Shown: positions 13,504-18,131 of the stretch, piece by piece
Layout of the letters: the number at the start of each line of letters is the position of its first letter
Position numbering within the stretch: the stretch's first letter is position 1
Assembly: GCA_028280915.1 (NCBI GenBank)
Contig: JANQKX010000354.1
Coordinates: 1-18,131 of the forward strand
Direction: 5' to 3'
DNA from: Kiloniellaceae bacterium
Lineage (GTDB): Bacteria; Pseudomonadota; Alphaproteobacteria; Kiloniellales; Kiloniellaceae
DNA length: 18,131 nt
Translations under genes and position numbers: made by a program
Notes under the pieces: model-generated
Seen by the model: the letters and a program-made list of their open reading frames with translations, nothing else
What the model was told of the DNA's origin: nothing
Databases searched by the model: none

Positions 13504-14511
13504 TTAGTTAGAGGCGTTGGCCGATTGGGCAGATTCGATCAGGTCGGTGCCGATGTCGTCTTCAAACTGCGACCACACGGGCTTCATGGCCTCGACCCAC
13601 AGGGCCCGCTGTTCCGGGGTCAGGGTCCGCACCGTGCCGCCGGCCTCAATCACCGCCGCCTTGGCCTCTTCATTGACCCGGGTCGATTCCGCGTTGCGGG
13701 TGGCCGAAACCTCGTCGATGATGGTAGCCAACTGAGTGCGCACGTCATCGGGCAAGCCGTCCCACCATTCGGTGGAGGTCACCACCAGGTAGTCGATCAG
13801 CCCGTGATTGGACTCCGTGATGCCGTCCTGCACCTCAAAGAACTTCTGACCATAGATGTTGGACCAGGTGTTTTCCTGACCATCCACCACGCCGGTCTGC
13901 AAGGCGCCGTAGACTTCCGAAAAGGCCATCTTTTGCGGATTGGCGCCGAGCGCTTCCATCTGAGCGACCAAGACGTCGGAGGGTTGAACCCGGAACTTCA
14001 GGCCTTCGGCGTGCGACGGCTCCAGCAGGGGCTGGCCGGCGGACAGCTGCTTCATGCCGTTGTGCCAAAAAGCAAGGCCCTGCAAACCGCGGCGCTTCAT
14101 GGCGTCTTTCATGTTTTGACCGTCCTCGGAATTCTGAAAGCGGTCCACGGCGTCAATGTCGTCGAACAGGAAGGGCAGGTCGAAGAGACGGAACTTTTTG
14201 GTGAATTTTTCAAACTTTGACAACGAGGGTGCGGCCATCTGCACGTCACCCGCCAGCATGGCTTCCAGCACCTGATCGTCGTTATAGAGCTGGGAGCTGG
14301 GGAAGACTTCCATGCAGGCCACGCCCTGCATCTCCTCGTTGACCCGCTGCTCCAGCAAGGAGGCGGCGATGCCCTTGGGGTGCTTGTCGGTGTTGGTGAC
14401 GTGGCTGAATTTGATGACGATCTCGCCGTCCTGGCAAGCATCCGACGCTTGGGCCGTGCCCAAGGTCAAGGTAAAGATAGCGGCCGTCGCCATTAGTGTG
14501 CGAAGTATCAT
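13504..14511 (-). CDS. dctP: TRAP transporter substrate-binding protein DctP
   Basis: Periplasmic binding protein of the DctP family that captures a carboxylate, probably a C4-dicarboxylate, and hands it to DctQM. I use the ATG at 14511, with GGAGG eight bases upstream, rather than the ATG/GTG at 14538. The product is 335 residues with a clear Sec signal peptide; cleavage is likely after AQA at residue 22. The mature protein begins SDACQDGEIVIKFSHV, typical of DctP. Arg174 in GLKFRV is in the place of the conserved substrate-carboxylate-binding arginine. LPFLF (112-116) and EVYGALQTGVVDGQEN are family hallmarks. Cys26 and Cys66 could form a disulfide. dctD is 277 bp upstream, across a regulatory gap. 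The substrate is inferred from the neighbouring dctBD genes. Confidence 0.94.
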   Translation of the reverse strand: MILRTLMATAAIFTLTLGTAQASDACQDGEIVIKFSHVTNTDKHPKGIAASLLEQRVNEEMQGVACMEVFPSSQLYNDDQVLEAMLAGDVQMAAPSLSKFEKFTKKFRLFDLPFLFDDIDAVDRFQNSEDGQNMKDAMKRRGLQGLAFWHNGMKQLSAGQPLLEPSHAEGLKFRVQPSDVLVAQMEALGANPQKMAFSEVYGALQTGVVDGQENTWSNIYGQKFFEVQDGITESNHGLIDYLVVTSTEWWDGLPDDVRTQLATIIDEVSATRNAESTRVNEEAKAAVIEAGGTVRTLTPEQRALWVEAMKPVWSQFEDDIGTDLIESAQSANASN

Positions 14512-14627
14512 CAGCGTTTCCTCCGGTGCTGGGCCCAAGATGGCCCGTTAATGATTCGTATGGCCCGACCAAGCGCGATATCATCGCCGCCGCGGAGCCT
14601 TACCGATTTGAAACATGCCACCAGGCC

Positions 14628-14644
14628 CGCGAACAACAGGCCAA
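14628..14644 (-). promoter_or_regulatory. Weak sigma-54-like promoter before dctP
   Basis: On the minus strand TTGGCCTGTTGTTCGCG keeps the invariant GG and GC with the required 10-bp gap, and fits about 9 of 13 informative positions of the -24/-12 consensus. The start would be near 14616, about 105 nt before the dctP ATG. The paired inverted elements would then lie roughly 70-120 bp upstream, the usual enhancer distance. The -12 half is poor, so this is only a candidate. Confidence 0.3.
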
Positions 14645-14684
14645 CGCCCACATTTTTGCCAAATTTTCGCCTTTTTTTATGCAG

Positions 14685-14735
14685 TGTGTCGAGGATAACC
14701 CAAAGTAGGAAAATTTATGGGTCAACTTCGACACA
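14685..14735. promoter_or_regulatory. Paired inverted 18-bp elements, probable DctD binding sites
   Basis: TGTGTCGAGGATAACCCA (14685-14702) and, on the other strand, TGTGTCGAAGTTGACCCA (14735-14718) match at 15 of 18 positions. They face each other across a 15-bp AT-rich spacer. The gap lies between dctD and dctP, where an activator site is expected. Each copy also has a weak inner dyad (GTC-N6-GAC). The spacing between element centres is 33 bp, close to three helical turns, which would place bound dimers on one face of DNA. Confidence 0.65.
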
Positions 14736-14788
14736 TTGCCGGGACGCTCCACACCGTGGGGCGCGCTCTTGGAGGGTTGGGTAAGCGG

Positions 14789-16126
14789 CTACACCAGGCC
14801 AGTGAAGTCCTCCCGGCGCAAACCGTGTTTTTGCATCTTCTCATAGAGCGTCTTGCGGGACAGTCCCAGGGCCTGATAGGTGGCCGTCAGGTTCCCTTTG
14901 TGGGCCACGAGGGCGGCGGCGATGGCGTTTTTCTCGAAGGCGTTAACCTGATCGCCAAGGCTGGAGACCTGGTGAACCGGGGTCGCTTCATCCAGACCCA
15001 GACCGAGCACATAGCGGTCGGCGGCATTGCGGATTTCCCGCACGTTTCCGGGCCACTCCCGGCCGGCCACCAAGGATAGAACGTCGGTGGTCAGCTCGGG
15101 CAATTCCCGCCGATAACGCAGGGCGGCCTGATTGGCCAGATGCTGGAACAAGCGCGGCGCGTCGTCCATGCGCTGGCTCATGGGTGGCATGGTCACGGTG
15201 ACCACGTTGAGACGATAATACAGGTCGTCGCGAAACCGGCCGTCTTGCACCGCCAGAGCCAGGTCTTCCTTGCTGGAGGCGATAAATCGCACGTCCAAGG
15301 GCAGACGTTCGTTGGAGCCCAAACGCTCGATCACCCGTTCCTCGATGGCCCGCAGCAGTTTCGCCTGCAGAGCCAAGGGCGCGGCGCCGATCTCATCCAG
15401 CAGCAAAACCCCGCCCCGGGCATGCTCGAACTTGCCGACCCGGGCCCGATGAGCATGAGCGAAGGCCCCCGCCTCATGACCGAAGAGCTCACTTTCGATG
15501 GTATCCAGGGGCAAGGCGGCCAGATTGAGCGCCACGAAGGGCTTTTCGCGGCGGCTCGACAGCTGGTGCAGGGCCCGGGCCGCCAGTTCCTTGCCCGTGC
15601 CGGTTTCGCCCAGGATCAGCACGTCCGCATCGGTGGCGGCGATGCTGCGCAGACGCTGGCGCAGGTCCACCATGGCCTGGGAGCGGCCCACCAAAAGGGA
15701 TTCCACCGCATCCCGCTGACCCAGCTTGGATCGCAGCTCGCGGTTTTCCAAGGTCAAACGGCGTTTTTCCGACGCCCGCACCAAGGCGTCCAACAGGCGG
15801 CTGGGCGGGAAGGGTTTTTCCAGAAAATCATAGGCTCCGGCCTGCATGGCCTTCACCGCCAAGGGCACATCCCCATGGCCGGTGATGAGGATCACCGGAA
15901 GCTCCGGATCGATCTCGTGCACCTCCCGCAACAGGGTCAAGCCGTCTTTCTGGGGCATTTTGATGTCGCTGACCAAGACCCCGGGATAATCCGGGTTGAT
16001 CCGCTCCACGGCCCGGTCCGCGCGGGCGAAGCACTCCACCTCAAAGGACTCAAGCTCCAGATTCTGCTGGATGGCGCGGCGGATATCTTCCTCGTCGTCC
16101 ACCAAAATGACGGAGCCCCGATTCAT
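14789..16126 (-). CDS. dctD: DctD-type response regulator with degenerate GAFTGA loop
   Basis: NtrC-family activator of 445 residues. Receiver domain: Asp10-Asp11, phospho-acceptor Asp54 in VSDIKMP, Thr82 and Lys104 (EKPF). AAA+ domain: Walker A GETGTGKE (173-180), Walker B LLLDEI (241-246), and arginine-finger region FRDDLYYRLNVV (298-309). C-terminal Fis-type helix-turn-helix: NLTATYQALGLSRKTLYEKM (412-431). The loop that contacts sigma-54, GAFTGA in the family, reads GAFAHA (220-225) here; I checked this at codon level. ATP binding appears intact, but the sigma-54 contact may be altered. Its ATG overlaps the dctB stop (ATGA), so the pair is translationally coupled. The likely target is dctPQM directly downstream, through the paired elements at 14685-14735. 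Confidence 0.92.
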   Translation of the reverse strand: MNRGSVILVDDEEDIRRAIQQNLELESFEVECFARADRAVERINPDYPGVLVSDIKMPQKDGLTLLREVHEIDPELPVILITGHGDVPLAVKAMQAGAYDFLEKPFPPSRLLDALVRASEKRRLTLENRELRSKLGQRDAVESLLVGRSQAMVDLRQRLRSIAATDADVLILGETGTGKELAARALHQLSSRREKPFVALNLAALPLDTIESELFGHEAGAFAHAHRARVGKFEHARGGVLLLDEIGAAPLALQAKLLRAIEERVIERLGSNERLPLDVRFIASSKEDLALAVQDGRFRDDLYYRLNVVTVTMPPMSQRMDDAPRLFQHLANQAALRYRRELPELTTDVLSLVAGREWPGNVREIRNAADRYVLGLGLDEATPVHQVSSLGDQVNAFEKNAIAAALVAHKGNLTATYQALGLSRKTLYEKMQKHGLRREDFTGLV

Positions 16127-18072
16127 TCCGCGGCCTCTCCCCTGGCCCCTTTGGCCGGCACGGGTTCCGCGGCCTTTAGGGTGATGGTGAATTCCGCCCC
16201 GCCCGCGGCGCCGTTACGGGCCGTGATCGAGCCGCCGAAATCCTTGATAATGTTAAAGGAAATGGAAAGTCCCAGGCCCAAGCCCTTGCCAACCTCCTTG
16301 GTGGTGAAAAAGGGATCAAAGATTTTTTCGCGGGACTCTTCACAAAGGCCATGGCCGTTGTCTTCGATGCTGAGCAGGACATGGTCCTTGTCTTTGGCAA
16401 GGCCGATCAGCAAGCGGGGATGATCCACCCCTTTCATGGCGTCCAAGGCATTGGTGATCAGATTGATGATGACCTGCTGCAAACGGATATGGCCCCCTTG
16501 CACCCAAAGGGCCGACTCGGGGGCGTTGATCTCCGGTCGCAGACCGGCCGCTTCCAATCGTCCCTTGAGCAAACGCAGGCTTTCGTCAAGCGCCGAATTA
16601 AGGGACACAGGCCTGATTTGGTCCTGGGGCTTGCGCGCGAAACTGGATAGGTGTTTCGACAGGTCGGCCATGCGCTCCGTTAGGGACACGATATGGCGGA
16701 TGTTTTCCTGGGCGTCGCCATCCCGTCCCCGGTCGAACAAAAGGCCCGCGTTTTCCGCATAGGTTCGAATCGCCGCCAGGGGCTGGTTGAATTCATGGCT
16801 GAGCGCGGCCGACATCTGGCCCAGGGCGGCCAGCTTGCCCGCCTGGACCAGTTCGTGCTGCGTGCGCTGCAGTTCTTCCTCGGCCAAACGCCGTTCGTTG
16901 ACTTCGTCCGCCAGCTGCAAATTGCTGGCCCTCAGATCGGCGGTGCGCTCGTCAACGGTCTTTTCCAAAGTGGCCTGCGCCCGCTCCCGCTCCCGCAGAA
17001 GCTCCACCAAGCGGTGGCGCCTTTGCCAGACCAAGGCGACGATCAGGCCGATCCCGAGAAAAAGCGAGCCGACCAGGAGCACGGTGGTGAGCATCTGGTT
17101 GCGGGCGAAAGTGGTGTCGACCAGGATATTCAGGGTCCAATCCTCGTTGGCCATGGGCAAGGAAAGGTGCAGCATCTCCTGGGCGGCCTGGCCCGCAGCG
17201 GAGGGGATGGTAACCAGGCGATCGCCGCCTCCTTCCAACTGGGCACCGAAAGGCCCCAGGCTCGACAGGCGCGCCAGATCGAATTGCCGTGTTTGCGAGA
17301 TATCTTCCCGCGCCAGGGTATCCAAGGGCGTTAGCAGCTTCAGGCGCCAGTCCGGGTTTCCGGCCAACAGGATCACACCGTTTGGATCGGTCACAAAGAT
17401 GGGGTGGGGGCTGGCCTCCAGTTTTTGTTCGATCTCCCCCACGCCGACCTTGACCACGGTAATGCCCAGCACTCCCGCCTCGGACCACACGGGGTAGGAA
17501 AAATAATATCCCCGTTTGTTCGAGGTGGTGCCCAAGGCAAAAAACCGGCCGAGCCGGCCTTCCAGGGCCTGGGTGAAGTAGGGGCGGTAGGCAAAATTTT
17601 GCCCAACGAAGGTCGCCTCCTGATCCCAGTTGGAGGCCGCAACCGTAGAGCCGCTGCGGCTCATCAAATAGGTGTCGGCCGCCCCGGTCGCCAGATTCCA
17701 TTCGGTGAGATAGTCGTTCACCGCCTCGGTCAGGCTCCGGCTGGTGGGATAGCGCAGGAGATCGAACACAAAGGGGTTTTCCGCATAGATGCGGGGCAAG
17801 GAGCGGTAGCGGTTGAGCCAGCCGTGGATGTTTTCCGCGTAGAGGTTCAGGGAATCCCGGCCTTGCTCGGCAACCTCGGACAAAAAATACCGCTCGCTCC
17901 AGCGATAGGTGACCAAAAGCCCGGCCAAAACCATGAACAGCAGGCTGAGCACCACCAAGGCGGTGCGGACGGACAGCCCCTTGGCGCCCCCCGGAGTGCC
18001 ACTCACAAGCGTGCCGCTCTCACCCGGATTGTCCCTCTCAAAGGTGTCGCCTGATTGTTCGTCCCTTGCCAC
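16123..18072 (-). CDS. dctB: DctB-type sensor histidine kinase
   Basis: Inner-membrane sensor that should autophosphorylate and pass phosphate to DctD. Numbering from the GTG at 18072 (649 residues): first membrane segment about 36-56; a periplasmic double-Cache sensor of about 270 residues, with the YRPYFTQAL (162-170) and YYFSYPV (189-195) motifs of dicarboxylate-sensing DctB/DctS proteins; second segment about 328-349; a coiled-coil linker (355-412); a dimerisation domain with phospho-acceptor His426 in SHEFNQPL; and an ATPase domain with N-box INLITNALDA, DNGHGL (571-576), FDPFFTTK and GKGLGLGLS. The start is uncertain. The frame stays open to the window edge, and the 35 residues before the first membrane segment are low complexity. 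A GTG at 18003 is an alternative. The stop overlaps dctD by 4 bp. Confidence 0.93.
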   Translation of the reverse strand: MARDEQSGDTFERDNPGESGTLVSGTPGGAKGLSVRTALVVLSLLFMVLAGLLVTYRWSERYFLSEVAEQGRDSLNLYAENIHGWLNRYRSLPRIYAENPFVFDLLRYPTSRSLTEAVNDYLTEWNLATGAADTYLMSRSGSTVAASNWDQEATFVGQNFAYRPYFTQALEGRLGRFFALGTTSNKRGYYFSYPVWSEAGVLGITVVKVGVGEIEQKLEASPHPIFVTDPNGVILLAGNPDWRLKLLTPLDTLAREDISQTRQFDLARLSSLGPFGAQLEGGGDRLVTIPSAAGQAAQEMLHLSLPMANEDWTLNILVDTTFARNQMLTTVLLVGSLFLGIGLIVALVWQRRHRLVELLRERERAQATLEKTVDERTADLRASNLQLADEVNERRLAEEELQRTQHELVQAGKLAALGQMSAALSHEFNQPLAAIRTYAENAGLLFDRGRDGDAQENIRHIVSLTERMADLSKHLSSFARKPQDQIRPVSLNSALDESLRLLKGRLEAAGLRPEINAPESALWVQGGHIRLQQVIINLITNALDAMKGVDHPRLLIGLAKDKDHVLLSIEDNGHGLCEESREKIFDPFFTTKEVGKGLGLGLSISFNIIKDFGGSITARNGAAGGAEFTITLKAAEPVPAKGARGEAAE

Positions 18073-18131
18073 CGCTCGATCCGCCTTGGCCGCTAAGTTA
18101 CCGTCCTCCGACGTAGATTCTGGACCAAGAG

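Noticed and set aside
11381..13507. A 708-codon plus-strand open frame opposite dctM and dctQ, with AGGAGG some bases upstream
   Set aside because: It lies wholly antisense to two clear transporter genes. The product is rich in His, Asp, Gln and Gly with no domain or hydrophobic core, as expected from the shadow frame of GC-rich membrane-protein genes; the AGGAGG is also too far from the ATG.
14651..14662. TTGGCAAAAATG on the minus strand as a better -24 element before dctP
   Set aside because: The -24 half is good, but the next GC falls 11 bp away instead of 10 and the -12 half lacks TTGC.
15140..16423. Long plus-strand frame opposite dctD and dctB
   Set aside because: Antisense shadow of well-supported genes, with biased composition and no recognisable motif.
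1..18131. CRISPR arrays, insertion sequences, toxin-antitoxin pairs, restriction systems or large defence clusters
   Set aside because: No regularly spaced repeats, transposase-like frames or small paired genes of these types could be seen on either strand.

Overview
The window reads as a single contiguous piece of a GC-rich alphaproteobacterial chromosome, most likely a Rhodospirillales-type organism. The clues are the argD-argF-hslO gene order, the TrkH, ApaG and FolE protein types, and a complete C4-dicarboxylate TRAP system with its own DctB/DctD pair. The lineage is an inference from protein style; no rRNA or other phylogenetic marker is present. About 90 percent of the sequence is coding. 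No transposase, integrase, phage gene or CRISPR array was seen.

Left part (1-5598, plus strand): the 3' part of a TraB/GumN-type gene; then an arginine and redox-chaperone cluster argD-argF-hslO, preceded by a plausible promoter and a short hairpin with a T-tract in the argD leader; then a small lipoprotein gene and a glutamate-racemase-family gene that are probably co-transcribed. Middle part (5595-9589, minus strand): apaG and folE, then trkH and argE. argE converges on the racemase gene, and their stop codons overlap by 4 bp. Together argD, argF and argE cover three steps of ornithine and citrulline synthesis, but they are split over two opposing transcription units.

Centre (9590-11389): a lower-GC, gene-poor stretch. 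It holds a tRNA-Gly(CCC) gene on the plus strand, one unrecognised 286-residue protein with an EF-hand-like calcium loop on the minus strand, a strong minus-strand terminator, and two adjacent long palindromes that share the same TAGAGC/GCTCTA ends.

Right part (11390-18131, minus strand): dctB-dctD (4-bp overlap), then a 277-bp regulatory gap, then dctP-dctQ-dctM. The logic is clear. DctB senses a dicarboxylate in the periplasm and phosphorylates DctD. DctD should then activate the dctPQM promoter, and DctP delivers substrate to the DctQM permease. Two details deserve attention. The gap contains two inverted copies of an 18-bp element where an enhancer-binding protein would be expected to bind. 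And DctD, otherwise a normal AAA+ activator, has GAFAHA in place of the sigma-54-contacting GAFTGA loop. I found no wholly new multi-gene system. The most unusual material is this DctD/operator combination, the orphan EF-hand-like protein and the palindrome cluster.
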